Positions 9,677 through 18,116 of a stretch of 38,562 bases of DNA are shown in pieces (within the stretch, counting starts at the first letter, position 1; each line of letters opens with the position of its first letter). A program made the position numbers and the translations under genes. The notes under the pieces were generated by a model that saw only the letters and a list, made by a program, of their open reading frames with translations, searched no databases and was not told the DNA's origin. Origin of the DNA: Sphingobacteriaceae bacterium (GTDB taxonomy: Bacteria > Bacteroidota > Bacteroidia > Sphingobacteriales > Sphingobacteriaceae). The stretch is from assembly GCA_947459195.1 (NCBI GenBank), contig CANHCS010000013.1:1-38562 (forward strand), in the 5' to 3' direction.

Positions 9677-9949
9677 AGGGATTCTTTACCAATACTTCTG
9701 CGCTATTTATGAACTCTTATGCGCTCTTTATTTATGCAATTGCGCTCTTTAATTGAACATTTAAACTTTCTGAAAGAACAATTGCGCTCTTACATTGAAC
9801 CTCTGCGCTTTTTAAAAATAGGGTTGCGCTCTTTGATGATGTATATGCGCTCATTTAATGTGTGATTGCGCTCTCTAATCTTTACTTTGCGCTATTTAAA
9901 TAAGCTTTTGCGCTCTTTTATCAGGTCTTTGAACTTTCTATGATTCATT
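9677..9949. repeat. Phased 21-bp repeat array, 12-13 units
   Basis: A core of the form nTGCGCTCTTTA followed by about 9 variable bases recurs at an exact 21-bp period. GCGCT occurs at 9700, 9721, 9742, 9784, 9805, 9826, 9847, 9868, 9889 and 9910. Two in-phase variant units read AAACTTTCT (9763) and GAACTTTCT (9931). A weak first unit, GGATTCTTTA, sits in phase at 9679. No insertion or deletion breaks the phase over about 250 bp, although the spacers share no sequence. The array fills the spacer between the GNAT gene and the terminator of the convergent VPS10-like gene. It is not a CRISPR (cores about 11 bp, spacers about 9-10 bp). A period of 21 bp is two turns of B-DNA, which would put every core on the same helix face. 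Function is unknown. Confidence 0.9.
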
Positions 9950-9983
9950 AAAAAAGCCCCGAGGGTATCCTCGGGGCTTTTTT
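9950..9983. terminator. Bidirectional rho-independent terminator
   Basis: GCCCCGAGG and CCTCGGGGC form a perfect 9-bp stem with loop GTAT, extended by six A-T pairs to A/T runs on both sides. It can terminate the minus-strand VPS10-like gene and any plus-strand transcript crossing the repeat array. Confidence 0.88.
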
Positions 9984-9985
9984 GT

Positions 9986-12900
9986 TTAGTTAATGGGTTG
10001 ATAGTCTTTAAAAGGGTTCACCTTGATTTCTTCTGCTTTTTTGCGGAAGGCAGGCCATTCTTTCTCGAAATAAGCATTCACTTTGTCGATGAATTCTTTG
10101 GTGAGCTGCTCGGCCTGTTCAATCAGCTTGATTTCCTGTACACCAGGCTTGCTTGGCTTGTTAAGGATGCTGCCTTGTGCCTCATTGAGCTTTCCGGTTG
10201 CGGTGAGCTGGTAAGGTCGGCCATAGCCTTGTTTATCCAGGCGTTTACCTTGTAATACTTCCTTGATCTTCTTGATGCTGTCTTGCTGAGCTTTGGCTTG
10301 CTTGATCAAGTCTTTGGCTTGAGCATTTTCTAAACCGTTTAAGCCAGCGCTGATACGGGCAGCAATTTCATTGCTTTCGTCGAGGCGATCCATGGCTTCG
10401 GTGAGTTTCTGCACGCTGATGGCAATACGATCGATGTGTTTGCGCTTTTCGGCATAAATTTCTGCTGAGAAAGGAACTCGTGGATCGGCTAAGAAAGCAA
10501 CATTTACAGAATCTTTGAAACTACCGTATTGTACCACCGCTTTGTAGGTACCCGGAAATGCGGTTAACCCACCACGTTCATCAGATTTGTTTTTTGGTTT
10601 TGGACTACCCGGATAACGGATTCCTTTTTCCTCTAAGCCCCACTCAATAAAGTTCAAACCGGTATCTACCTGTGTTTGAGTAAGGGTGCGGATCAATTTA
10701 CCATCTAGGGTATAGATGCGGGTGATCAAACTATCCGTAGCAGTTTTGGTTTTGCTGTCTTTTTTATCAGCAGCTTTAGCAGGCGTTTTTACCAAGAATG
10801 GAATACGAGCCGAACCTGAAGCACGATTAGGGGCTTCGTAAGTGGCATCGGCAGCAAACTCTATTCCGATGGCTTTTAATCTACCTTGTACATCAACTGC
10901 CACTGCTGGTTCAAAAAGCATGTGGTCTTTTATTCCTTCGGCTGCTAATTTCCGCAATGGTTTGATGTCGTCTAAAATCCAGATACCACGACCGAAGGTG
11001 GCAATGGCCAGGTCGGCTTCTCTCTCTTGCAAGGCCAGATCCATGGTAGAAACGGATGGATAATCGTTTTTGAATTGGGTAAAGGTCTTACCTTCATCGA
11101 TACTAATCCAAAGTCCGTTTTCGGTTCCTGCAAATACCAGTTTAGGTTGTACCGGATCTTGCAATACGCAAAGAGCATAGCCTTTTACTTTTTTATCGTC
11201 TACTACCCGCTCCCAGGTTTTACCGAAGTCTTTGGTGCGGTAAATGTAGGGGGAAAAGTCGCCCTGACGGTAATTATTGGCCACTACCCAAGCTTCGGCA
11301 GCATTATAGCGTGAAGCCTGAATTTGCGGAATCCAGCTTTCTTTTGGCAAACCTTTGATGTTTGAGGTGAGGTTGGTCCAGGTTTTACCGCCATCGCGGC
11401 TCAACTGCACATTGCCATCGTCGGTACCTACCCAAAGCACCTGGTTGTTGATTTTGCTGGGGGCAATGGTCAAAATGGTATTGTGGTTTTCGGCAGCGGT
11501 AATGTCAATAGTCAAACCACCGCTTTGTTCCTGCTTTTGCTGCTCAGGGTTATTAAGGGTAAGGTCTGGTGAAATGATATCCCAGCTGATGCCCTTATTG
11601 GTGCTCTTGTGCACAAACTGGCTGCCATAGTAAATGGTATTGTTATTGGTAGGATCTTGTGCAAATGCGGCGTTCCAGTTGAAACGTAAACGGGTTTTCA
11701 AATCTGGGGCAGGTGGACGCAGGCTGTAAGTAAAGCCGCTTTGTTTATCGTAGCGGGCCAGAGCGCCTCCTTGCGACATGGCATAGCCATAACGGCTATC
11801 ATCCGGATCGGGGATTACATCAAATCCATCGCCACCTAAAACTGTTTGCCAGTAGGCATTGCGGATACCGGCATCACGCCAGATGTAAGCAGGTCCGGTC
11901 CAGGAGCCATTGTCTTGCAGACCGCCATATACATTATATGGCATTTCGTTATCTACATTGATGTGATAGAATTGACCTAATGGCAGTGATTCTATATAGG
12001 TCCATTTTTTTCCGCGGTCGCGAGAAATGGCAATACCGCCGTCGTTTCCATCAATGATGAAAGATGGATCTTTAGGATGGATCCACCAGGCATGGTGATC
12101 GGGGTGTACGCCTGAATAAGGAATGATCACCTCAAAAGATTTACCGCCATCTTCGCTCATTGCGATCATCTGGTAAATATTATACAAACGATTTTCGTTC
12201 TGCGGGTCTACCGCGATGTCCTGAAAATAGAAAGGACGGTTATTGGTGAATTGGGGGTCGTTATTCACCATTTCCCAATGGTAGCCACCATCATCAGAAC
12301 GGTACAATGCATTTTTAGATGATTCAATCATGGCATATACCCTGTCTGGTTGGCTGGGTGCAATGGCGATACCGATACGGCCCAGGTCGCCATCTGGGAT
12401 GCCGTTGTTTTTATCGAGTTTGGTCCAGTTTTTCCCGCCATCCAAAGTCATGTAAAAGCCCGAACCGGGACCGCCTGATTTGAAATCGTAAGCGGTACGG
12501 CGCATTTGCCACATATTCACAAATAGCTTATTTGGGTTGGTAGGGTCCATCACCATGTCGCCTACACCTGATGAGGCATTGGTATAGAGTATTTTGGTCC
12601 AGGTTTCGCCGCCGTCGGTGGTTTTGTATACGCCACGTTCGCTGTGTTCGGCAAATGGATTACCCATGGCACCTACATAAATGGTATTGGGGTGCTGGGG
12701 ATCGATCAAAATACGGTGGATGGTGATGGTTTTCTCCAGTCCCATCAATTTCCAGGTTCTTCCGCCATCTAAGCTTTTATAGATACCTTGCCCCAGGTTA
12801 ATGGAATTACGGGGGTTACCCTCACCGGTACCTACCCAAATGATATTGGGATTGTTTTGTTGTACGGCTATGGCACCAATATTAACGGTTGGGTTGGCAT

Positions 12901-13141
12901 CGAAAATGCTTTTCCAGGTGGTACCTCCGTTTTCGGTTTTCCATACACCTCCTGATGCGGCACCGATGTAAAAGATATCGGGATTGGCTTCTACGGGTGC
13001 AATGGCCGTTACGCGTCCGCTCATGCTTCCGGGCCCGATATTTCTTGGTTTCATAGCCTTGAGCAGACTAAAATCGATCTGCTGTGCCCATGCGGCTAAG
13101 GCGATATTGATTAAAAAAACGCTGGTAAGTATTTTTTTCAT
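9986..13141 (-). CDS. Secreted VPS10/sortilin-type BNR-repeat protein
   Basis: A 1051-residue exported protein with a signal peptide at residues 1-19 (ending AAWAQ). Residues of about 30-720 form beta-propellers marked by at least ten BNR/Asp-box repeats (for example TENGGTTW, SLDGGRTW, TTDGGETW, TLDGGKNW, SDDGGYHW, SRDGGKTW, TKDFGKTW). This is the arrangement annotated as VPS10/sortilin-like or WD40/YVTN/BNR-like in Bacteroidota. A later segment (IYTLDGKLIRTL ... GLNFIEWGLEEKG ... FPGTYKAVVQYG) resembles a FlgD-type Ig fold, and the C-terminus (about 910-1040) is charged and helical. No catalytic site of a sialidase can be assigned. It is a stand-alone gene closed by a bidirectional terminator. 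Substrate and role are unknown. Confidence 0.85.
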   Translation of the reverse strand: MKKILTSVFLINIALAAWAQQIDFSLLKAMKPRNIGPGSMSGRVTAIAPVEANPDIFYIGAASGGVWKTENGGTTWKSIFDANPTVNIGAIAVQQNNPNIIWVGTGEGNPRNSINLGQGIYKSLDGGRTWKLMGLEKTITIHRILIDPQHPNTIYVGAMGNPFAEHSERGVYKTTDGGETWTKILYTNASSGVGDMVMDPTNPNKLFVNMWQMRRTAYDFKSGGPGSGFYMTLDGGKNWTKLDKNNGIPDGDLGRIGIAIAPSQPDRVYAMIESSKNALYRSDDGGYHWEMVNNDPQFTNNRPFYFQDIAVDPQNENRLYNIYQMIAMSEDGGKSFEVIIPYSGVHPDHHAWWIHPKDPSFIIDGNDGGIAISRDRGKKWTYIESLPLGQFYHINVDNEMPYNVYGGLQDNGSWTGPAYIWRDAGIRNAYWQTVLGGDGFDVIPDPDDSRYGYAMSQGGALARYDKQSGFTYSLRPPAPDLKTRLRFNWNAAFAQDPTNNNTIYYGSQFVHKSTNKGISWDIISPDLTLNNPEQQKQEQSGGLTIDITAAENHNTILTIAPSKINNQVLWVGTDDGNVQLSRDGGKTWTNLTSNIKGLPKESWIPQIQASRYNAAEAWVVANNYRQGDFSPYIYRTKDFGKTWERVVDDKKVKGYALCVLQDPVQPKLVFAGTENGLWISIDEGKTFTQFKNDYPSVSTMDLALQEREADLAIATFGRGIWILDDIKPLRKLAAEGIKDHMLFEPAVAVDVQGRLKAIGIEFAADATYEAPNRASGSARIPFLVKTPAKAADKKDSKTKTATDSLITRIYTLDGKLIRTLTQTQVDTGLNFIEWGLEEKGIRYPGSPKPKNKSDERGGLTAFPGTYKAVVQYGSFKDSVNVAFLADPRVPFSAEIYAEKRKHIDRIAISVQKLTEAMDRLDESNEIAARISAGLNGLENAQAKDLIKQAKAQQDSIKKIKEVLQGKRLDKQGYGRPYQLTATGKLNEAQGSILNKPSKPGVQEIKLIEQAEQLTKEFIDKVNAYFEKEWPAFRKKAEEIKVNPFKDYQPIN

Positions 13142-13239
13142 TGTGTAAGGTTGATTATTGGTGTGGTTTGAAATTCGGGATTATCTGCGACTTAAACAAT
13201 AAGGGTGTTATTTTATCACGGGCTTGTTACAAATCTTAA

Positions 13240-13345
13240 CGTCATTTCGAGGATGGAATCAAGGAGTCGGCTAAAAAGTTTGGAGTCCTCAGTTAGCAGT
13301 TCGGATCCTTCGACAAGCTCAGGATGACAAACAGCTAAGGAGGAA
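13240..13345. repeat. Mosaic of dispersed-element fragments upstream of the VPS10-like gene
   Basis: CGTCATTTCGA (13240-13250) is identical to the terminal repeat of the palindromic element at 37933. It is followed by GGAGTCCTCAGTTAGCAG and, near 13307-13328, CCTTCGACAAGCTCAGGATGACA in pieces. Similar words recur at 28960-29070 (GTCATTCC, GTCATCCAGAG, TACAAGCTCAAGGTGAC). The region contains no open reading frame of note and looks like decayed mobile palindromic sequence. Confidence 0.5.
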
Positions 13346-13352
13346 TCTCCAT

Positions 13353-13387
13353 ACTCACTACTCACTACTTAATACTCAATACTAAAC
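13353..13387. repeat. Heptamer tandem repeat (five units)
   Basis: Five consecutive 7-base units ACTCACT, ACTCACT, ACTTAAT, ACTCAAT and ACTAAAC sit directly before the stop codon of the exonuclease gene. Units keep the ACT start while the last bases drift. Confidence 0.6.
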
Positions 13388-13388
13388 C

Positions 13389-14303
13389 CTACTCTTTCCC
13401 AAATTTCTTCTGGAGTTTATTCAGCATGTCGTTATCGATGGGCTTTTCGGGTTTTGCTGCGCCCAAATCGAGTTTAGATTGCTCGCCCACCGCATTTTTT
13501 TGCTGTTGAAATCGGTCCCAGATCTGCGAGAGTTTCTTTTTGGTGGTGAGGGCAAAATCTCCTTGCATCATCCAAGCATAATAACTGGGCTCGGTTTTGA
13601 ACACCTCCACGCAGGTTCGGCCTTTATGTTTGCCAAAGTTGAATATTTCATTGCCCTTATCGTCATACACCAATCTTCCCGCCAAATCGGCCCATTTGTT
13701 TTGGCTGGTGAAGGCATGCAAGGCCGGCACATCGTTCTGTACGGGTTTGCTTTTATTGCCCCGGCGATCTTCCCATTCCTTGTTCTCGTAGCGTTCCACC
13801 TGTGCCAGAAGTACTTCATAGGTAGCCCGGATATCGGCTTCGGCAGAGTGGGCATTTTCGAGCGTTTTGCCACAATAAAACTGGTAAGCAGCTTTGAGCG
13901 TACGCTGTTCCATCTGGTGGAAAATGTTTTGCACGTCTACAAAATGACGGTTATCGACCTCAAAATCGACGCCGGCACGGAGAAATTCTTCTACCAGCAT
14001 CGGGATATCAAATTTATTGGAATTGTATCCCGCCAGGTCGCAATCGTCGAGGAAACGGGACAGCTCCTCGCCTACCTGTTTGAAAGTGGGTTCGTGGGCC
14101 ACATCTTCATCATAAATACCATGCACCAGCGAAGCCTCCAGCGGTATGGGCATTTCGGGATTGATGCGCAGGGTTTTTACCTGTTCGGTACCATCGGGCA
14201 TGGCCTTTAAAATTGAAATTTCTACAATCCGGTCGGAAGAGACATTGATGCCGGTGCTTTCGATATCGAAAAAGGCCAGCGGGCGCTTTAAGTTCAGTTT
14301 CAT
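13389..14303 (-). CDS. DnaQ-like DEDDh 3'-5' exonuclease with ExoX-like C-terminal domain
   Basis: A 304-residue protein with an N-terminal DEDDh exonuclease domain (about 8-175). Motif I has Asp13 and Glu15 (FFDIESTG), motif II Asp99 (YNSNKFDIPML), and motif III His152 and Asp157 (AHSAEADIRATY). These are the residues that bind two metal ions in proofreading-type exonucleases. A C-terminal module (about 212-265) with IFNFGKHKGRTCVEVFKTEPSYYAWMMQGDF matches the ExoX-like C-terminal domain. It lies 3 bp downstream of mutS on the same strand, so co-transcription is very likely. This suggests, but does not prove, a role in DNA repair or excision rather than as the replicative epsilon subunit. 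Confidence 0.9.
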   Translation of the reverse strand: MKLNLKRPLAFFDIESTGINVSSDRIVEISILKAMPDGTEQVKTLRINPEMPIPLEASLVHGIYDEDVAHEPTFKQVGEELSRFLDDCDLAGYNSNKFDIPMLVEEFLRAGVDFEVDNRHFVDVQNIFHQMEQRTLKAAYQFYCGKTLENAHSAEADIRATYEVLLAQVERYENKEWEDRRGNKSKPVQNDVPALHAFTSQNKWADLAGRLVYDDKGNEIFNFGKHKGRTCVEVFKTEPSYYAWMMQGDFALTTKKKLSQIWDRFQQQKNAVGEQSKLDLGAAKPEKPIDNDMLNKLQKKFGKE

Positions 14304-14306
14304 AAT

Positions 14307-16916
14307 TTATTGTTTAAGGATGCGCTGTATCTCATCCAGTTTCATTAAGGCCTCTACAGGGGTCAGGGTATTCACATCGAGGTTTTGGAGCATGTCGCGA
14401 ATTTCCACCAAAATGGGATCTTCAATAGAGAACATTTGCAGCTGATAGGCTTGCTGTTGTACTTTCTTGATGCTTTCCTTGATGTGCTCGCCGCCGGTAC
14501 GCTCCTGCTCCAGTCGTTTTAAGATCTCGTTGGCACGACCTACCAGTTTAGGCGGCATACCCGCCATTTTGGCTACATGGATACCAAAACTATGTTCAGA
14601 ACCGCCTGGCACCAGCTTACGGAGGAAAATGACCTTATTGCCAACTTCCTTCACCGAAACATTGTAATTCTTGATCCGAGGGAAGGAATTAGTCAGTTCA
14701 TTGAGCTCGTGGTAATGGGTGGCAAATAAAGTTTTCGCTTTTGCGGATGGGTGGTTGTGCAGGAACTCGGCAATGGCCCAGGCGATGGAAATACCATCGT
14801 AGGTGCTGGTACCACGGCCAATTTCATCCAATAAGATCAGACTGCGGTCTGATAAATTGTTCATGATGCTGGCCGTTTCGTTCATCTCCACCATGAAAGT
14901 CGATTCACCGGAAGACAAATTATCAGAAGCGCCTACCCGGGTAAAGATCTTATCGACCAAACCCACCTGTGCTTCCTTGGCAGGAACGAAACAGCCCATC
15001 TGGGCCATCAGCACGATCAATCCGGTTTGACGCAGCAAGGCAGATTTACCCGCCATATTGGGCCCGGTAATGATGATGATTTGCTGCGACTGATTGTCGA
15101 GGTACACATCGTTGGTGATGTAAGCTTCGCCGGTGGGCAAATTCTTTTCTATCACCGGATGGCGTCCGCCTTTGATGTCTAAAATATGGTCGGTATCAAT
15201 CTGCGGACGGACATAATAGTTTTTGATAGCGATGTTCGCGAAATTGAGCAATACATCGAGCTGGGCCAGTAATTGGGCATTCAACTGGATGGGCTTGATG
15301 TATTCGGCCAGCGCAAAGAGCAACTGATTGTACAATTGCGTTTCGAGGGCCAGGATCTTCTCCTCTGCTCCCAAAATCTGCTCTTCGTATTCTTTTAATT
15401 CGGGGGTAATGTAGCGCTCAGCATTCACCAGGGTCTGTTTGCGCAGCCAGGTCTCGGGCACTTTATCCTTATGGGTATGCGTTACTTCCAAATAATAGCC
15501 AAATACATTATTGAAGGCTATTTTAAGGGATGGAATGCCCGTAGCTTCGGCTTCCCGTTTTTGCAGTTCGATGAGGTAATCTTTTCCGCCGAAGGCGATT
15601 TTACGCAAACGGTCCAGTTCTTCATTCACCCCCTCCGCAATGACCGAACCTTTGATTAATTGCACCGGCGGGTCGGCCTGTAATTCCTTATCGATGCGCT
15701 CCCGCATCAACAGGCAGGGATTCAGTTGTTCGGCAATGACCTGTAAAGCCGGACTTTCGGCCTTTTCGCAAAGGCTTTTGATCTCAGCGGTAGCGATCAG
15801 GGCCCGCTTCAGTTGTATAATTTCGCGTGGATTGGCTCTTTGAAGGCCAATTTTAGAAATGAGTCGCTCCAGATCACCGATCTGGTGGAGCTGCTCTTCC
15901 AATTGCTCCCGCAATGCTTCCGACTGGATGAGGTAATCTACCACATTCAGGCGGTCTTCAATGGGTTGTTTGTCCTTGAGCGGCATCACGATCCAGCGGC
16001 GCAACAAACGGGCGCCCATTGGGGTGAGTGTATGATCCAGCACATCGACCAGGGTGATGGCATTTTCATTGGCTGAACCAATGAGTTCGAGGTTACGGAT
16101 GGTAAAGCGGTCGAGCCATAAATAGCGGTCTTCCTCAATGCGTGAAATGCCAGAGATGTGCCCTAGATTGCGGTGTTCGGTCTCATTGAGGTAATGAAGT
16201 GCCACACCTGCCGCGATAATAGCCAATCCCATGCGATCGATGCCGAACCCTTTCATGGAACTGACTTCGAAGTGCTTCTGCAGGGTTTCGTTTGCAAAAT
16301 CGCTGGTGTATGGCCAATCTTCGAGTCCGTAGGTATAATAGCGGTCGCCGAAGGTTTCGGTGAATTCCTTGTTCTTCGCCCTCGGAAAGATCACTTCACT
16401 CGGCTTGAAGCTTTGTAGTAGTTTATCGATATAGCCTGCATTGCCCTGTGCCACGAGAAATTCGCCGGTAGAAATATCTAAAAAGGAAATGCCGTATTGG
16501 TTTTTCTCTTCGTAGATGGAAGCCAGGTAGTTGTTCGATTTCTGATTTAAAATGTTGTCGTTGGTGGCTACTCCGGGTGTGACCAATTCGGTTACACCAC
16601 GTTTCACGATGGTTTTCACGGTTTTGGGATCCTCCAGCTGATCGCAAATGGCCACCCGCTGCCCGGCACGTACCAGTTTAGGCAGATAAGTCTCCAAAGA
16701 ATGGTGCGGAAATCCGGCCAGTTCAATATGCGATGCGGCTCCGTTGGCCCTTTTGGTGAGCACAATGCCGAGGATATTAGCCGCCTTCACGGCATCCTGT
16801 CCGAAGGTTTCGTAAAAGTCGCCTACCCTAAACAACAATAAGGCACCAGGATACTTTGCCTTGATGGCATTGTATTGCTGCATTAATGGGGTTTCTTTGG
16901 TTGCGACTTTTGCCAA
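14307..16916 (-). CDS. mutS: DNA mismatch repair protein MutS
   Basis: An 869-residue mismatch recognition ATPase. The N-terminal mismatch-binding motif is Phe34-x-Glu36 in GDFYETFG. Connector, lever and clamp domains follow, then the ABC-type ATPase with Walker A GPNMAGKS (618-625), the signature region [12 protein letters not shown], Walker [14 protein letters not shown] (Asp697, Glu698) and ATHYHEL. The C-terminal tail ([14 protein letters not shown]) matches the MutS dimer/tetramer region. Length is typical of MutS1. It is preceded 68 bp upstream by galM and followed after 3 bp by a DEDDh exonuclease, all on the minus strand. Confidence 0.97.
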   Translation of the reverse strand: MAKVATKETPLMQQYNAIKAKYPGALLLFRVGDFYETFGQDAVKAANILGIVLTKRANGAASHIELAGFPHHSLETYLPKLVRAGQRVAICDQLEDPKTVKTIVKRGVTELVTPGVATNDNILNQKSNNYLASIYEEKNQYGISFLDISTGEFLVAQGNAGYIDKLLQSFKPSEVIFPRAKNKEFTETFGDRYYTYGLEDWPYTSDFANETLQKHFEVSSMKGFGIDRMGLAIIAAGVALHYLNETEHRNLGHISGISRIEEDRYLWLDRFTIRNLELIGSANENAITLVDVLDHTLTPMGARLLRRWIVMPLKDKQPIEDRLNVVDYLIQSEALREQLEEQLHQIGDLERLISKIGLQRANPREIIQLKRALIATAEIKSLCEKAESPALQVIAEQLNPCLLMRERIDKELQADPPVQLIKGSVIAEGVNEELDRLRKIAFGGKDYLIELQKREAEATGIPSLKIAFNNVFGYYLEVTHTHKDKVPETWLRKQTLVNAERYITPELKEYEEQILGAEEKILALETQLYNQLLFALAEYIKPIQLNAQLLAQLDVLLNFANIAIKNYYVRPQIDTDHILDIKGGRHPVIEKNLPTGEAYITNDVYLDNQSQQIIIITGPNMAGKSALLRQTGLIVLMAQMGCFVPAKEAQVGLVDKIFTRVGASDNLSSGESTFMVEMNETASIMNNLSDRSLILLDEIGRGTSTYDGISIAWAIAEFLHNHPSAKAKTLFATHYHELNELTNSFPRIKNYNVSVKEVGNKVIFLRKLVPGGSEHSFGIHVAKMAGMPPKLVGRANEILKRLEQERTGGEHIKESIKKVQQQAYQLQMFSIEDPILVEIRDMLQNLDVNTLTPVEALMKLDEIQRILKQ

Positions 16917-16984
16917 AATTTCGTTTTGAGAATCGTAAAAATACTAAATCGGGCAAAACCTGACCGCTTTGTGGAAAGAATTTA

Positions 16985-18019
16985 CTAAGTGGAGAATTTA
17001 TAAGTAGTAGCGTGCAAATAATGCTCCCCAGGACGCAAAATCACCGAAGGAAAATGAGGCGTATTGACGGCATTGGGATGTACCTGAGTTTCTAAACACA
17101 GACCGGAAAATGCCCGATAGGTTTGGTTTCGTTTGCCTTTTAGCGGCCCTAGGTGCTGAGCGGTGTAGCACTGAATGGCCGGTTGGTTGGTGTAGAGCTC
17201 CATCCGAATGCCTGTTTTGGCTGAATAAAGAATTGCCGAACGATGTGAAATATCCGGTTGATTGAGGACAAATGCCTGATCGTATCCGTTGAAATCACTG
17301 GCAGGTTTAACCTTCCTGCTACTGATGAAATCTTTATCGGTTTGTTTTACCGGAAGGAGCGCTCCATTGGTAAGCATATCGGGGTATTGACCGAGATAAT
17401 GGTCTGCATCGATGCTTAATTCATGTTCGAGGATGCTGCTTCCATCTCCATTCAGGTTAAAATAGCCGTGGTGGGTCAGGTCAACCGGGGTAGGCTGATC
17501 AGTTCGGGCGCTAAATTCGGTTTTCAGTTCGTTATCGGCAGTCAGCATAAACTTAAGTTCCAGTTCGAGATTTCCCGGAAAACCTTCATCCCCATCCGGA
17601 CTCAAATAAGTTAAAACCAGTTCGGGTTCGGGTGTTTTGGTCAAGCTTTTAATGGTCCATACCTTTTTATCGAAGCCTTCCAGGCCCCCATGCAACTGAT
17701 GTGGCGGGGTATTGGCCGAAACCTTAAACGTTTTACCATCCAAGTCAAATTGCGCATGACCAATACGGTTGGCACAACGGCCCACGATGGTGCCCATATA
17801 GGGATAGGCAGCTAAATAGGTCTCAGAAAAGTAATCGGAAAGGTTATCAAAACCGAGGACCACATCAGTCGGTTGTCCATTTTTATCCGGAACCACCAGC
17901 GATTTGATCAATCCTCCATAATTACTCAATTCTACTTGCATACCGGTAGCATTGGTCAACCTAATGAGGTAAACCTGCTGCTCCTGATGTATTAAAATAG
18001 GAATTGATCTGGCTTCCAT
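16985..18019 (-). CDS. galM: Aldose 1-epimerase (galactose mutarotase)
   Basis: A 344-residue mutarotase that interconverts alpha and beta anomers of galactose or glucose. It shows the N-terminal MQVELSNYGGLIKSLVVPDKNG and LGFDNLSDY, substrate-binding GRCANRIGHAQFDLDGK with the HQLHGG motif, catalytic-acid His in LTHHGYFNLNG, and the C-terminal catalytic-base Glu in GLCLETQVHPNAVN. There is no signal peptide, so it should be cytoplasmic. Length matches the family. It is the first gene of a possible galM-mutS-exonuclease transcript and is divergent from the SpoU methyltransferase. Confidence 0.93.
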   Translation of the reverse strand: MEARSIPILIHQEQQVYLIRLTNATGMQVELSNYGGLIKSLVVPDKNGQPTDVVLGFDNLSDYFSETYLAAYPYMGTIVGRCANRIGHAQFDLDGKTFKVSANTPPHQLHGGLEGFDKKVWTIKSLTKTPEPELVLTYLSPDGDEGFPGNLELELKFMLTADNELKTEFSARTDQPTPVDLTHHGYFNLNGDGSSILEHELSIDADHYLGQYPDMLTNGALLPVKQTDKDFISSRKVKPASDFNGYDQAFVLNQPDISHRSAILYSAKTGIRMELYTNQPAIQCYTAQHLGPLKGKRNQTYRAFSGLCLETQVHPNAVNTPHFPSVILRPGEHYLHATTYKFST

Positions 18020-18105
18020 TTTGTGTATTAATTAGGCTAAATCTATTAATAAATTCATCGAGATTTAAAATTCTGAATAATTGTTACATTAATCTGAGGC
18101 TTGTT

Positions 18106-18113
18106 TATTTTTG
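18106..18113 (+). promoter_or_regulatory. -7 promoter element of the SpoU/TrmH methyltransferase
   Basis: TATTTTTG matches TAnnTTTG exactly. A TTG lies 22 bp upstream (18081-18083) as a possible -33 element. If transcription starts four bases after the box, as the SRP RNA promoter in this window suggests, the message would begin at the A of the ATG at 18117 and be leaderless. Confidence 0.5.
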
Positions 18114-18116
18114 TGC

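Noticed and set aside
9677-9949. CRISPR array
   Set aside because: The conserved core is about 11 bp and the period 21 bp. CRISPR repeats are 23-50 bp with spacers near 30 bp, and no cas genes are in the window.
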